Numbered from the stretch's first letter, positions 25,062 through 34,969 are shown. The stretch is 64,000 nucleotides of DNA from Acinetobacter oleivorans DR1 (GCF_000196795.1 NC_014259.1:2356001-2420000); one strand, 5' to 3'. The notes: generated by a model from the sequence alone, not told the origin. Numbers and translations are program-made.

Positions 25062-26519
25062 TTAGTTCACTACTTGAGTAATTGCTTCATTCATTTGATA
25101 AGCCTGTAAACCACGCATACCTTGTTTTGCAAGTTCATCACCTGCTTGAGCATGAAGGGTAACAATCTCATGTAATGCAATTGCCTTATGGAACTGGGCT
25201 TTTAGACTTGCAATCATTCCAGCTAATACATCGCCCATTCCACCAGTTCCCATACCAGCATTACCTTCGGTACAAATATACAAGTTATCCTCTAAAATTA
25301 AGCTACCCGCTCCTTTAAGTACCCACTGACCCGCATATTTATGTCGTAACGCATAAATTGCAGCAATTCGGTCATTTTCAATTTGTGCTGTAGAGAAACC
25401 AAGTAAGGTAGCAGCTTCCCCCGGATGCGGTGTCGCATAAACATGTTCCCCCAATTTTTCAGGCTGCTTGGCAAGAAACCATAAAGCATCTGCATCTAAA
25501 ACAGTTTCTAGGTGTGTACTTTGATTTAACAAATTAAACCATTGCTGATAAATTTGCTTTGCCCAATCGTCACGGCCTAGGCCCATTCCAAAACATACCG
25601 CATCAACTTGAAATAAAATCTCTCTAATATTTTCTTCATCTAAAGCATTAATATCACGGAGCATAATATTAGGTGCCCGCGACAAAATAGCTTGATGATG
25701 CTTTTGATGACAAATCACGGTCACTTTACCTGCACCTGCATGAAAAGCAGCCTCAGCAGCCATAATGACAGCGCCACCCATTTGCTCATGTCCACCAACC
25801 ACTAAGACATGACCATAGCTCCCTTTATGACCAAAAGCCAAACGTTTAGGAAGCTTAATATTTGTAGATGTCAAATAAGCTAATGGTTTCAGGTCTTCAT
25901 CTATTGGAATTAAATTAACTAAATGAACTTGCCCCACATATTCTTTACCTTGACCTGTAAATAATCCAGCTTTAAGACCTAAAACAGTAAAGGTATGATC
26001 AGCTCGTATTGCAAAAGGTAAAGCACAGCCTGTATTTGCATGTAAGCCACTCGGTATATCAATCGAAACTTTTAAACCAGATTGTTCATTAAATTGTTGA
26101 ATAGCTTGTTGCCAATTAGTATTTAATTCACGATTTAAGCCTATGCCAAATAGAGCATCAATATGGCAATCGAATGTTCTTTTAATATCAAAATCTGAAT
26201 GAATTTGAACTTTCTTTTCTATAGCAAATTGCGCTGCACAATGTAAATCGTTTGATTCACCCAATTGAGCCGCAAATATTTCAACGTGAAATCCAGCTTG
26301 CTTTAGATAACCTGCTATGAAGTAGCCATCACCTGCGTTATTGCCTTGCCCGCACCAAACAGCAATATTATTAATGCTACGATCTTTAAAAAGCTCGATG
26401 AACTGCTGAGCGATTGACCAAGCTGCTTGTTGCATTAAACCTAATGAGGAGTTTTGTGCAGCAAACCAACGCTGCTCCCATGCTCGAATATCATCGCTAT
26501 GGTAAACTACCGCCTGCAT
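25062..26519 (-). CDS. nnr: Bifunctional NAD(P)H-hydrate epimerase/dehydratase
   Basis: A 485-residue metabolite-repair enzyme. The N-terminal YjeF-type epimerase domain (about 1-210) includes WCGQGNNAGDGYFIAGYL, and the C-terminal ADP-dependent dehydratase domain (about 230-485) has KGSYGHVLVVGGHEQMGGAV, the conserved ATPHPGEAATLLG and GTGGMGDVLAGMIA with its catalytic Asp. It repairs hydrated NADH and NADPH. An ATG six codons upstream (26537) is possible, but AGAGGA sits correctly before the ATG at 26519. The divergent queG start is only 26 bp away, so promoters must overlap coding sequence. Confidence 0.94.
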   Translation of the reverse strand: MQAVVYHSDDIRAWEQRWFAAQNSSLGLMQQAAWSIAQQFIELFKDRSINNIAVWCGQGNNAGDGYFIAGYLKQAGFHVEIFAAQLGESNDLHCAAQFAIEKKVQIHSDFDIKRTFDCHIDALFGIGLNRELNTNWQQAIQQFNEQSGLKVSIDIPSGLHANTGCALPFAIRADHTFTVLGLKAGLFTGQGKEYVGQVHLVNLIPIDEDLKPLAYLTSTNIKLPKRLAFGHKGSYGHVLVVGGHEQMGGAVIMAAEAAFHAGAGKVTVICHQKHHQAILSRAPNIMLRDINALDEENIREILFQVDAVCFGMGLGRDDWAKQIYQQWFNLLNQSTHLETVLDADALWFLAKQPEKLGEHVYATPHPGEAATLLGFSTAQIENDRIAAIYALRHKYAGQWVLKGAGSLILEDNLYICTEGNAGMGTGGMGDVLAGMIASLKAQFHKAIALHEIVTLHAQAGDELAKQGMRGLQAYQMNEAITQVVN

Positions 26520-26545
26520 ATTATTATCCTCTTGCATTTTGGTTT

Positions 26546-27646
26546 ATGACATCTTCCGACACATCACGCATTGCAGTGCAACAACTTGATCCTCATGAAT
26601 TAAAAGCATGGATCAAAGCTCAGGCCTTAGACTTGGGTTTTGCTGATTGTGTCATTGCAAAACCAGATGCTCAAGAGCAAATGCCACGTTTTTTAGAATA
26701 TCTAGAACGTGGTTATCATGCAGACATGACCTATTTAGAAGAAAATCTAGAAAAACGAGCCAACCCTACATTATTAGTTCCTGGCACAAAAAGTATTATT
26801 TGCGTTCGTATGAACTATCTTGTGGAATCTCCAAAACCTCGATATGTACCTTTCGAACCCAACTCTGCGATTATCGCCCGTTATGCACGTGGCCGTGATT
26901 ACCATAAAGTCATGCGTGGCAGATTGAAAACTTTAGCAACAAGAATTCGTGAAAAAGTCGGCGATTTTGAATCTCGCCCTTTTGCAGATTCGGCTCCTAT
27001 TTTTGAGAAATCATTAGCTGAAAGTGCCGGTATGGGTTGGACAGGTAAGCATACTTTGCTCATTCATAAAAAGTCGGGTTCTTTTTTCGTTTTAGGTGAA
27101 TTGTTTACATCACTCGACCTACCTTTTGACGAACCTGCAACAGCACATTGTGGCTCTTGTAGCGCGTGTATCGACATTTGCCCAACGCAAGCAATTGTCG
27201 AACCTTATATGCTAGATGCAAGACGTTGTATTGCTTACTTAACTATCGAATACAAAGGAATTATTGCTGAAGAATTACGTGCAGGGATTGGTAATCGAAT
27301 TTTTGGTTGTGACGACTGCCAATTAATTTGTCCATGGAATAGTTTTGCCAAAACTGCGTCCATTAGCGATTTCAATCCTAGAAATGGATTAGACAATATT
27401 AGTCTACTGGATATCTGGCAGTGGGATGAAGCCACTTTTTTAGCCAATACAGAAGGTAGCCCTATTCGTAGGACGGGTTATCAGTCATTTAAACGTAATA
27501 TTGCTATCGGATTAGGAAATGCTCCTTATTCAAAAGAAATTGTAGATCAGCTACACAAAGGCAAAAATTTACATGACGAAATCGTCAATGTGCATATTGA
27601 TTGGGCAATTGAACAGCAACTTAATCAACTTCAGCTATCAAATTAA
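26546..27646 (+). CDS. queG: Epoxyqueuosine reductase
   Basis: A 366-residue cobalamin-dependent iron-sulfur enzyme for the last step of queuosine synthesis in tRNA anticodons. The substrate region includes RYARGRDYHKVMR and DSAPIFEKSLAESAGMGWTGKH; two 4Fe-4S motifs follow: CGSCSACIDICP and CDDCQLICPWN, with RRCIAYLTIEYKG between them. The frame is open upstream to 26414, inside nnr, but the ATG at 26546 gives the standard N-terminal length. Confidence 0.94.
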   Translation: MTSSDTSRIAVQQLDPHELKAWIKAQALDLGFADCVIAKPDAQEQMPRFLEYLERGYHADMTYLEENLEKRANPTLLVPGTKSIICVRMNYLVESPKPRYVPFEPNSAIIARYARGRDYHKVMRGRLKTLATRIREKVGDFESRPFADSAPIFEKSLAESAGMGWTGKHTLLIHKKSGSFFVLGELFTSLDLPFDEPATAHCGSCSACIDICPTQAIVEPYMLDARRCIAYLTIEYKGIIAEELRAGIGNRIFGCDDCQLICPWNSFAKTASISDFNPRNGLDNISLLDIWQWDEATFLANTEGSPIRRTGYQSFKRNIAIGLGNAPYSKEIVDQLHKGKNLHDEIVNVHIDWAIEQQLNQLQLSN

Positions 27647-27733
27647 AAAAATGATGTTTTTTGCCCTATAGCTTTAATACGAATTCTGTATGATTATGTG
27701 TAGTGAATTAATGCCATCATCATGGATATGACA

Positions 27734-28723
27734 ATGACTCTACGTAATGATTGGAATCGTGAAGAAATCCAAGCTTTATATGAACAACCTTTTTTGGATT
27801 TAGTTTTCAAGGCTCAGCAAGTACATCGTGAGCACTTCACTGCCAATTCGATTCAGGTCAGTACCCTTTTATCTATTAAAACGGGTAAATGTCCTGAAGA
27901 TTGCAAATACTGCTCACAATCCGCACATTACGAATCAAAATTAGAAGCAGAAAAACGTATCGCTGTAGAAAAAGTGATTAGCGAAGCAAAAGCTGCAAAA
28001 GATTCAGGTTCGTCTCGTTTTTGTATGGGTGCTGCTTGGCGTAACCCACATGAGCGCGATATGCCTTATGTTTTAGAAATGGTACGTGAAGTAAAAGCGT
28101 TAGGTTTAGAAACATGCATGACTTTAGGCATGCTTAACCAATCTCAAGCAGAGCGTCTACAAGTTGCTGGTTTAGATTATTACAATCACAACCTAGATAC
28201 ATCTCGTGAGTACTACTCTCACATCATTAGCACACGTACTTTTGATGATCGTTTAAATACCCTAGATTATGTTCGCCAAGCTGGTATGAAAGTTTGTAGT
28301 GGCGGTATTGTAGGTCTAGGTGAAAGCCGTGATGACCGTGTTGGTTTATTGCATGAACTAGCTACCTTGCCAATTCATCCTGAATCAGTGCCAATTAACA
28401 TGCTTGTTCCAATTGAAGGAACACCTTTAGCAGATGTTGAAAAGCTTGATGTAATTGAGTGGATCCGCACTATTGCTGTTGCACGCATTATTATGCCGCA
28501 TAGCTATATTCGTTTATCTGCTGGTCGTGAGTCATTAAGTGATTCAGATCAAGCATTAGCATTTATGGCGGGTGCAAACTCACTATTCTCTGGTGATAAA
28601 TTACTCACCACACCAAATGCTGGTGAAGGTAAAGACCAAGCGTTGTTTAATAAACTTGGCTTAACCGCAGAAAAACCAAAACCTACGGTTGCTGACTTAT
28701 CAGTAAATGCAATGAGTGCATAA
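27734..28723 (+). CDS. bioB: Biotin synthase
   Basis: A 329-residue radical-SAM enzyme inserting sulfur into dethiobiotin. The SAM cluster motif is CPEDCKYC (about 49-56), followed by QSAHY; the auxiliary 2Fe-2S ligands are in GSSRFCMGAAWR, LETCMTLGML and KVCSGGIVGLGE, with an Arg near RLSAGR. Start uncertain: ATGs at 27722, 27728 and 27734 are in frame, none with a strong ribosome site; I chose 27734 because it yields the length I recall for Acinetobacter BioB. The rest of the bio genes are not here. Confidence 0.94.
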   Translation: MTLRNDWNREEIQALYEQPFLDLVFKAQQVHREHFTANSIQVSTLLSIKTGKCPEDCKYCSQSAHYESKLEAEKRIAVEKVISEAKAAKDSGSSRFCMGAAWRNPHERDMPYVLEMVREVKALGLETCMTLGMLNQSQAERLQVAGLDYYNHNLDTSREYYSHIISTRTFDDRLNTLDYVRQAGMKVCSGGIVGLGESRDDRVGLLHELATLPIHPESVPINMLVPIEGTPLADVEKLDVIEWIRTIAVARIIMPHSYIRLSAGRESLSDSDQALAFMAGANSLFSGDKLLTTPNAGEGKDQALFNKLGLTAEKPKPTVADLSVNAMSA

Positions 28724-28738
28724 CTTAGTGCAGTAAAA

Positions 28739-28768
28739 TAAAAAAGCCCTGATTTTCAGGGCTTTTTT
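28739..28768. terminator. Terminator between bioB and the following convergent gene
   Basis: AAAAAAGCCCTGA and TCAGGGCTTTTTT-type arms around a short loop. Confidence 0.92.
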
Positions 28769-28770
28769 AT

Positions 28771-28983
28771 TTAAACAGAAGTAACTAAAATTCCGTAAGT
28801 GGCATTAAGAAATGTCCCTACTCGAATAATGTCTTTTCCTGCTGCATGCGTTACAGACAATTCCTGGCTCAATACATCAAAATTAAAAGAATCGAAAACA
28901 TCTTGATGGTGTAAGAGCCAAGTCACTGTATCTGCTATCTTATCATCCGCAATATAAGTTAAGGCCTTAAAGTCTTTACTCAT
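28771..28983 (-). CDS. Small hypothetical protein
   Basis: A 70-residue protein I do not recognise. It has Leu/Asp-rich helix-like sequence (KIADTVTWLLHHQDVFDSF) and a hydrophobic C-terminus (VGTFLNATYGILVTSV), no cysteines and no signal peptide. It lies 63 bp after another small hypothetical gene on the same strand and may share its transcript. It ends against the bioB terminator. Confidence 0.6.
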   Translation of the reverse strand: MSKDFKALTYIADDKIADTVTWLLHHQDVFDSFNFDVLSQELSVTHAAGKDIIRVGTFLNATYGILVTSV

Positions 28984-29046
28984 AAATAACTCTTAAAAAT
29001 AAATTTTATGAATTTTATATGAGTTCACTCTACCTTAAAAGAAAAT

Positions 29047-29397
29047 CTAAGCTGCTTTAGGATTCACTAAAGAGCGACCTGACAATAAGCTTGTCAAAGC
29101 TTGTGGTGAGAATTCCAAAGAAAGTACATGATTCTTGAGATTAACAGAGTGCTTACTAATCAATGGAAGTAAACCATCTTCTGTTTCAAAGACGTATTCA
29201 TCTGCAATATTTAAGATACCCTCAAGATTAGTTGTACTTGAAGCAAGATCATGACTAAAGATGTCATAAATCGTCTGTAGGTTAAACGTTGTCTGCTGCT
29301 CCGTTGGGTGCTTAATCAGATAATCCTTTAAAAACAAAACTAGTTTATGAGCAAAGAAAAAGTAATTTGGTTTATAGCTATACTTCATACTATTCAT
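29047..29397 (-). CDS. Hypothetical protein
   Basis: A 116-residue protein of unknown family: aromatic N-terminus (YKPNYFFFAHKLVLFLKDYL), then a mixed helical region (TIYDIFSHDLASSTTNLEGIL) and a C-terminal segment LEFSPQALTSLLSGRSL. No signal peptide, no cysteines, no known motif. GGAG lies about nine bases before the ATG at 29397; an ATG three codons in is the alternative. Probably cotranscribed with the next small gene downstream. Confidence 0.6.
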   Translation of the reverse strand: MNSMKYSYKPNYFFFAHKLVLFLKDYLIKHPTEQQTTFNLQTIYDIFSHDLASSTTNLEGILNIADEYVFETEDGLLPLISKHSVNLKNHVLSLEFSPQALTSLLSGRSLVNPKAA

Positions 29398-29843
29398 GGA
29401 ACGGAACTCCAGATTATCTTTTATTGAATTACAACTAAAACAGTAGGAATTGAATCTTAAAAAATTCTTAAAAAATAAATTTATTCACAAGATAAATTAA
29501 AAAAATAAATTTATTATTAAAAACATATAGTTATATAAATAAAATAAATATTTACTCTCAGGAATATTTTAAATTTGGATTAATTTAATAAAATACAAAT
29601 ACTTAAATATTACGAGTTTTTTAATTTTATTTTAAAAATGAATCATAAAGTATTTTACCAACTGATAAAAAATATATTTCAAAAAAAATTTATTTATAAA
29701 AACAATTGATCAAAATATATATAAATATAATGTTCTTCTTGTTTTTTGGTTGAAAAGTGATATATTTCCTTCGCCTTACTTAAGCAGAATAAACTTGCTG
29801 AAAAGTAATGGATTTTATTTTAAAAGGCTATTCTGGGGATTTT
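29398..29843. other. AT-rich region upstream of the fimbrial operon
   Basis: Strongly AT-rich with several A and T homopolymer runs (up to eight). No gene, tRNA or strong inverted repeat noticed. It must hold the promoter of the fimbrial operon; I could not choose one. An in-frame ATG at 29808 precedes the pilin start but lacks a signal-peptide-compatible N-terminus. Confidence 0.5.
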
Positions 29844-30380
29844 ATGAAAAAGTTTATTTTTATAGCAGCGGTTTCTCTCTTAAATATAACAAATGCACAA
29901 GCAGCAGATGGCACAATTACTATTAATGGCCTTGTTACAGATAATACTTGTACTATTGATACTGGAGATAAAAACCTAACAATTAATCTACCTACAGTTT
30001 CATCTCAGACTTTAAAAAATGCAGGTGACGTGGCTGGTCGTACCCCTTTTCAAATTAATTTAACGAACTGTGCTTCTGCTGGTAAAGTAGCCACTTATTT
30101 TGAACCGGGCGCTACCGTTGACTTTAATACTGGTCGTTTATTAAACCAAGCAACCTCGGGTGCGGCAACAAACGTGAATATCCAGTTGCTAGGCAGTAAT
30201 AATGCTGTAATCCCCGTACTTGCTACAAGCACGAATAGCACGCAGACCAACTCGCAATGGGTAAATGTTTCAGCAGGTGGTGATGCTGACCTTAACTATT
30301 ATGCTGAATATTATGCTACAGGTGCTTCTACTGCTGGTACGGTAACGTCGCAAGTAAAATACACGATTATTTATCAATAA
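29844..30380 (+). CDS. Type 1-like major fimbrial subunit
   Basis: A 178-residue pilin. A signal peptide with cleavage near NAQA-AD exports it. The mature part shows the classical pilin disulfide pair (Cys in NTCTID and in LTNCAS), alternating strands, and the C-terminal penultimate-tyrosine-type ending KYTIIYQ used for chaperone recognition. The N-terminal extension GTITINGLVTD should provide the donor strand for polymerisation. TGGGGA lies a few bases before the ATG at 29844; the ATG 12 codons upstream is rejected. It is first in a chaperone-usher operon with chaperone, usher and tip subunit. Confidence 0.92.
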   Translation: MKKFIFIAAVSLLNITNAQAADGTITINGLVTDNTCTIDTGDKNLTINLPTVSSQTLKNAGDVAGRTPFQINLTNCASAGKVATYFEPGATVDFNTGRLLNQATSGAATNVNIQLLGSNNAVIPVLATSTNSTQTNSQWVNVSAGGDADLNYYAEYYATGASTAGTVTSQVKYTIIYQ

Positions 30381-30453
30381 AATTAAAACTGAAGCTTCTA
30401 TTTCTAAATAGAAGCTATCTCCTATCTATTATTCATTATTGAGAATATGGCTC

Positions 30454-31197
30454 ATGCTTTTTCGTGGTCGTAAGTTTTTTTGGGGATTAGTTTGCCTACA
30501 GGTAGCACTGACTACCATAGGTCATACTGAAATTGTTTTGCATGGAACTCGTGTCGTTTATCCTTCAAATGCACGTGAGATCACATTACAACTAAGCAAT
30601 AACGGCACAGCTCCGTCTCTTGTTCAAGCTTGGATTGATGATGGAAATGCAAAATCAACTCCCGATGAAGCAAATGTGCCTTTCATTATTACTCCCCCGA
30701 TTTCACGAGTAGAAGCAACTAAGGGCCAAACTTTAAGAATTACAGCTCTACCTAATTCGTCTCAATTAAGTCAGCAACAAGAATCAATTTTCTGGCTTAA
30801 TGTTTTAGATATACCTCCTAAACCCGAAGGCAAAACTCAACAAGACCAAAGTACCCCAATTTCTAATAATTTTTTACAGCTCGCTGTACGTTCGCGAATT
30901 AAATTCTTTTATCGTCCTATAGATCTAAAAGAAAATATTGAACAGCTAAGTGAAAAAGTTCAATGGAAAATAAATGATCAATATCTAGTAGTAAAGAATC
31001 CGACTCCCTTTTTCCTCACTATCACTTCCATTTTTCAAGGAACTGAAGGCCATAAAGCAGACTTGTTACAACAAGGTTTAATGGTTGCCCCTTTTTCTGA
31101 AGATAAAATAAAACTAAAGAATAAAAATGTAGCAGATATGAGCTTTGTATATATCAATGATTACGGCGGAAGAGTTGAGCATCCAATAAAGTTCTAA
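30454..31197 (+). CDS. Fimbrial periplasmic chaperone (PapD family)
   Basis: A 247-residue two-domain immunoglobulin-like chaperone. A signal peptide (about 1-25, ending IGHT) leads to EIVLHGTRVVYPSNAREITLQLSNNG, the N-terminal strand with the conserved Arg, then QSIFWLNVLDIPP, the family signature. It keeps pilin subunits folded in the periplasm by donating its G1 strand. A TTG at 30439 is in frame; ATG 30454, following GAGAAT, gives a better signal peptide. Second gene of the operon. Confidence 0.93.
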   Translation: MLFRGRKFFWGLVCLQVALTTIGHTEIVLHGTRVVYPSNAREITLQLSNNGTAPSLVQAWIDDGNAKSTPDEANVPFIITPPISRVEATKGQTLRITALPNSSQLSQQQESIFWLNVLDIPPKPEGKTQQDQSTPISNNFLQLAVRSRIKFFYRPIDLKENIEQLSEKVQWKINDQYLVVKNPTPFFLTITSIFQGTEGHKADLLQQGLMVAPFSEDKIKLKNKNVADMSFVYINDYGGRVEHPIKF

Positions 31198-31253
31198 GCT
31201 TACTATATTACTTAAAAAAATCTAAATACCTATCATGAATAGGCTCTAAAACT

Positions 31254-33794
31254 ATGTCTAAATGGTTTATACCTTATATATGTTTAAAAAGCCCTTTTAC
31301 TTGTTATGTGGCCTCAAGTATTGCGTTATTTATGCCTTTGGCAGCATATGCACAAAATAATGTTGATGTTTCAGGTTTCTCAAAAGCAGAATTTGATAGC
31401 AATTTTTTAGTAGGTAATGCACAAAAAATTGATATAGGTCGTTTCAAATATGGAAACCCCATCTTAGCTGGTGAATATAGCTTAGATGTCTATATTAATG
31501 ATCAATGGTTTGGTAAACGACGCATGCGCTTTAATGCCAGCTCTCCTAACGTAAATGCCGAAACCTGTTTTACAGAAGCCATGTTACTAGAATATGGTGT
31601 AAAAGCTGATGTGCTTAGCCAACATTCTCATACATCCTCTCTTTCTTGTGATGCACTAGGTCATTGGATAGATAATGCTTTTTATTTATTTGATAGTTCT
31701 CGTTTAAGAATTGATATCTCTATCCCCCAAGTCACATTAGAAAAAAATGCACAGGGCTATATCGATCCACATCTTTGGGATCGAGGTATTAATGCAGCTT
31801 TTTTGACATATAACGCGACTGCTTATCGAATAGTTAACGAACAACATGAAAGTGTATATGCTTTCATGGGGACTAATCTTGGAGCAAATTTAGCGAGTTG
31901 GCAATTTCGCCATAATGGACAATGGAAATGGCAAGACCATACTGATTTTCAATCTGATAATTCTTCTTATACTTCAACAAATACATATATACAAAAAGCA
32001 TTTCCGAAAATTCATGGTGTTGTGACTTTAGGCGATTATTTTACTAATAGTGATTTTATCGATTCTTTACCGTATCGCGGAGTAAATATTTCAAGTGATG
32101 ACCGAATGCTTCCAAACAGTATGCTCGGTTATGCTCCCAGAGTGAGAGGTTATGCAAAAACCAATGCGAAAGTCGAGGTTAGGCAACAAGGCAATTTAAT
32201 TTATCAAACAACAGTACCGCCCGGAAACTTTGAAATTAATGATCTTTACCCAACAGGATTTGGGGGCGAGCTACAAGTTTCGGTAATTGAATCTAATGGG
32301 GTAATTCAGAAATTCGCTATTCCCTATGCTTCTGTCGTCGAAATGCTACGCCCGCAAATGAGTCGATACTCTTTCACATTAGGACAGTTTCGAGATTCAA
32401 ATCTAGGTCTAAATCCTTGGCTAATACAAGGTAAGTATCAACGGGGAATTAATAATTACCTCACAACTTACACCGCACTTCAAGCAACGCAACAATATCT
32501 CTCACTCTTACTAGGTACGGCTTTTTCAACACCTATTGGAGCGATTTCTTTTGATGCTACCCAGTCAAAAACTGAGTTTGATCATCAACCTACAATGACT
32601 GGGCAAAGTTATCGTTTAAGCTACAGTAAGTTATTTTCCCCAACAAATACTAGTTTAACATTAGCGACTTATCGCTATTCAACAGAAAACTACCTCAAAT
32701 TGCGTGATGCAATTTTAATTCAAGATTTACAAAAGCAAAATATTGATAGCTTTTCCGTAGGCAAACAAAAAAGTGAATTTCAGATTACTTTAAATCAGGT
32801 ACTTCCAAAGCAATGGGGAAATTTTTACTTAGTCGGTTCATGGATAAATTATTGGAATCAACCCAAGACAAATAAACAGTTCCAATTAGGTTATAGCAAT
32901 CAATTTAAAGATTTAACTTATAGTTTATCTGCAATGAGCAGCGAGATTGAAGAAGACGGCGCTCGCACAGGACAAGATACCCAGTACCTTGCGTCTTTCT
33001 CTTTTCCATTAGATTTTAAGAAAAATTCTCTGACTTTTAATAGTGTTATTGGTGATAACAGTCAGATTTTAAGCTTCAGTGGCTTTACAGGAAATCGCTT
33101 AAACTACGGCGCATCAATTTCTAATCAGGACCATGATCAAACCAACCTAAATATTAATGGCACCTATAAAACCAACTATACAACACTTGGTGCTTCATTC
33201 AGTCATGCAAATTCATACCAACAAGAAATGCTTAGCTTCAGTGGTAATGTTGTTGCACATTCTCAAGGAATTTTGTTTGGGCCAGATCAAGCCCAAACTA
33301 TGGTGTTGGTCTATGCGCCGGATGCTACTGGAGCACAAGTCGGTAATACACCTGGGCTAAGTATTAACAAAAACGGATATGCCGTTATTCCCTATGTTAC
33401 GCCTTACCGTATGAATGACATTAGTCTTGACCCACAAGACATATCTACCCAAGTTGAACTTGCTGAAAGTAGTTTACGGATTGCGCCTTATGCAGGCTCA
33501 ATCACTAAAGTCCAATTCTCAACAAAAAAAGGTTATGCACTTTTTATTAGTACAACAACATTAGATGGTTCACATCTACCTTTTGCCGCACAGGTATATA
33601 ACCAGAATAACGAAGTAATAGGCATTGTCGCACAAGGCAGTCGCATTTATTTACGAACACCCTTAACCCATGATCGTTTATATGTGAAATGGGGAAATAC
33701 GAGTACTGAAAAATGCGAGATTGAATACGATATAGCGGATCAAATAAAGCATAACAACCAACCAATTATTATGACAAAGGCAGTCTGTAAATGA
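31254..33794 (+). CDS. Fimbrial outer-membrane usher
   Basis: An 846-residue usher. After a signal peptide (cut near AAYA, about 34) comes the N-terminal chaperone-binding domain (VDVSGFSKAEFDSNFL), a 24-strand barrel with plug (SDDRMLPNSMLGYAPRVRGYA, PPGNFEINDLYPTGFGGELQVSV) and C-terminal domains (GYAVIPYVTPYRMNDISLD). Length is typical for FimD/PapC. Its last four bases overlap the start of the next gene, so the tip subunit is translationally coupled. Confidence 0.95.
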   Translation: MSKWFIPYICLKSPFTCYVASSIALFMPLAAYAQNNVDVSGFSKAEFDSNFLVGNAQKIDIGRFKYGNPILAGEYSLDVYINDQWFGKRRMRFNASSPNVNAETCFTEAMLLEYGVKADVLSQHSHTSSLSCDALGHWIDNAFYLFDSSRLRIDISIPQVTLEKNAQGYIDPHLWDRGINAAFLTYNATAYRIVNEQHESVYAFMGTNLGANLASWQFRHNGQWKWQDHTDFQSDNSSYTSTNTYIQKAFPKIHGVVTLGDYFTNSDFIDSLPYRGVNISSDDRMLPNSMLGYAPRVRGYAKTNAKVEVRQQGNLIYQTTVPPGNFEINDLYPTGFGGELQVSVIESNGVIQKFAIPYASVVEMLRPQMSRYSFTLGQFRDSNLGLNPWLIQGKYQRGINNYLTTYTALQATQQYLSLLLGTAFSTPIGAISFDATQSKTEFDHQPTMTGQSYRLSYSKLFSPTNTSLTLATYRYSTENYLKLRDAILIQDLQKQNIDSFSVGKQKSEFQITLNQVLPKQWGNFYLVGSWINYWNQPKTNKQFQLGYSNQFKDLTYSLSAMSSEIEEDGARTGQDTQYLASFSFPLDFKKNSLTFNSVIGDNSQILSFSGFTGNRLNYGASISNQDHDQTNLNINGTYKTNYTTLGASFSHANSYQQEMLSFSGNVVAHSQGILFGPDQAQTMVLVYAPDATGAQVGNTPGLSINKNGYAVIPYVTPYRMNDISLDPQDISTQVELAESSLRIAPYAGSITKVQFSTKKGYALFISTTTLDGSHLPFAAQVYNQNNEVIGIVAQGSRIYLRTPLTHDRLYVKWGNTSTEKCEIEYDIADQIKHNNQPIIMTKAVCK

Positions 33795-34810
33795 ATAATA
33801 TTTTAAAAAAAATTGGATTTCTGGCAGTGAGTCTATTTGCTTATAGCCATACAAATGCAAATTGCAATTTAAGTAAAGGATTTACTACCGTCGATATTCC
33901 GATGACGATAGGTAAAATCGTAGTAAAACCAAACGATCCAATAGGAACGATCTTACAAAAGAATACTTTTACAATATCTCCTAATAATTCGACTGCAACT
34001 TGTAATCGTGCGAGTGATCAAATTATTGCAGCTCTCCCCTTAAATTATCCAATTAGCCCAATAGGCAATAATGTTTATGCCACCAATATTCCAGGTATTG
34101 GTATTCGACTTTATCGCGAAGCTGCCGATGCTTCAGATTTTTCAGGATATTATCCTTATAGACGTACATTAACACCGAATCAAATATATACACTTTCCCC
34201 TGGATATTTTGTTATGGAAGTTATTAAAACTGCCATGACAACTGGTTCTGGTGCACTAGTTGCAGGCCGTTACAGTACCTATTACGTATCAGGGCAACAG
34301 AACCGCCCATTTTTAACCACTACTGTATTAAGTAATGCCCCTATTCTTATTGCGTCTTCATCTTGTGAAATTCAAAATGGTGTAGATTCACCAGTTCAAC
34401 TTCCAACCGTGATGAAATCAGGCTTTAGAGCGATTGGATCAACCCAAGGGGAACAGAATTTTAATCTATCAATCTTATGTAATGGTGGTGAAAACAACTC
34501 TGGTATCGCTACGAGCAATACGATCAGCTTAAGTTTTGATTATAATTCTGATACCTCCAATAATCAGGTGATTAATAACAGTGCTACGAATTCAATAAAA
34601 GCTAACGGTGTTGGTGTTGAACTGTTATGGAATATGAATGGGGCAAATAAGCCGATTCAAAAAGCAACCAAACTCAATATAGGTAGCGTGAGTTCCAACC
34701 AAACTGTTGAATATGATATTCCTTTAACTGCCCGTTATTATCAGACCGCCACCAATGTGACCGCAGGTGAGGTTAAAGCTACAGCGACGGTGACGATTCA
34801 ATATGATTAA
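33791..34810 (+). CDS. Two-domain fimbrial tip subunit, putative adhesin
   Basis: A 339-residue secreted protein: signal peptide ending NANC-adjacent (about residue 23), an N-terminal domain of about 180 residues with its own cysteine pair, and a C-terminal pilin-like domain (from about SSCEIQNGVDS) ending ATATVTIQYD. This two-domain architecture, lectin-like then pilin, is that of FimH-type tip adhesins; the receptor is unknown. It starts inside the usher gene's end (ATGA overlap). It closes the operon; two hairpins follow without obvious T runs. Confidence 0.88.
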   Translation: MNNILKKIGFLAVSLFAYSHTNANCNLSKGFTTVDIPMTIGKIVVKPNDPIGTILQKNTFTISPNNSTATCNRASDQIIAALPLNYPISPIGNNVYATNIPGIGIRLYREAADASDFSGYYPYRRTLTPNQIYTLSPGYFVMEVIKTAMTTGSGALVAGRYSTYYVSGQQNRPFLTTTVLSNAPILIASSSCEIQNGVDSPVQLPTVMKSGFRAIGSTQGEQNFNLSILCNGGENNSGIATSNTISLSFDYNSDTSNNQVINNSATNSIKANGVGVELLWNMNGANKPIQKATKLNIGSVSSNQTVEYDIPLTARYYQTATNVTAGEVKATATVTIQYD

Positions 34811-34911
34811 CTATGCTCTATAAAATTACTAAAAAAATAAGCTTAACGATACCAAGGGAACACAAAGGCTATTTTTTAACTTTGTAGTTCTATTAAAAAA
34901 TCACATAAAAA

Positions 34912-34944
34912 AATGCTCATAAGCAAAAATAGCAAATGAGCATT
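34912..34944. terminator. Perfect stem-loop after the fimbrial operon
   Basis: AATGCTCAT (34912-34920) and ATGAGCATT (34936-34944) are perfect complements with a 15-nt loop. No T run follows on the plus strand, so it may protect the mRNA end rather than terminate. Confidence 0.5.
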
Positions 34945-34969
34945 AGTGATAACCACTTAACCTGAAATA

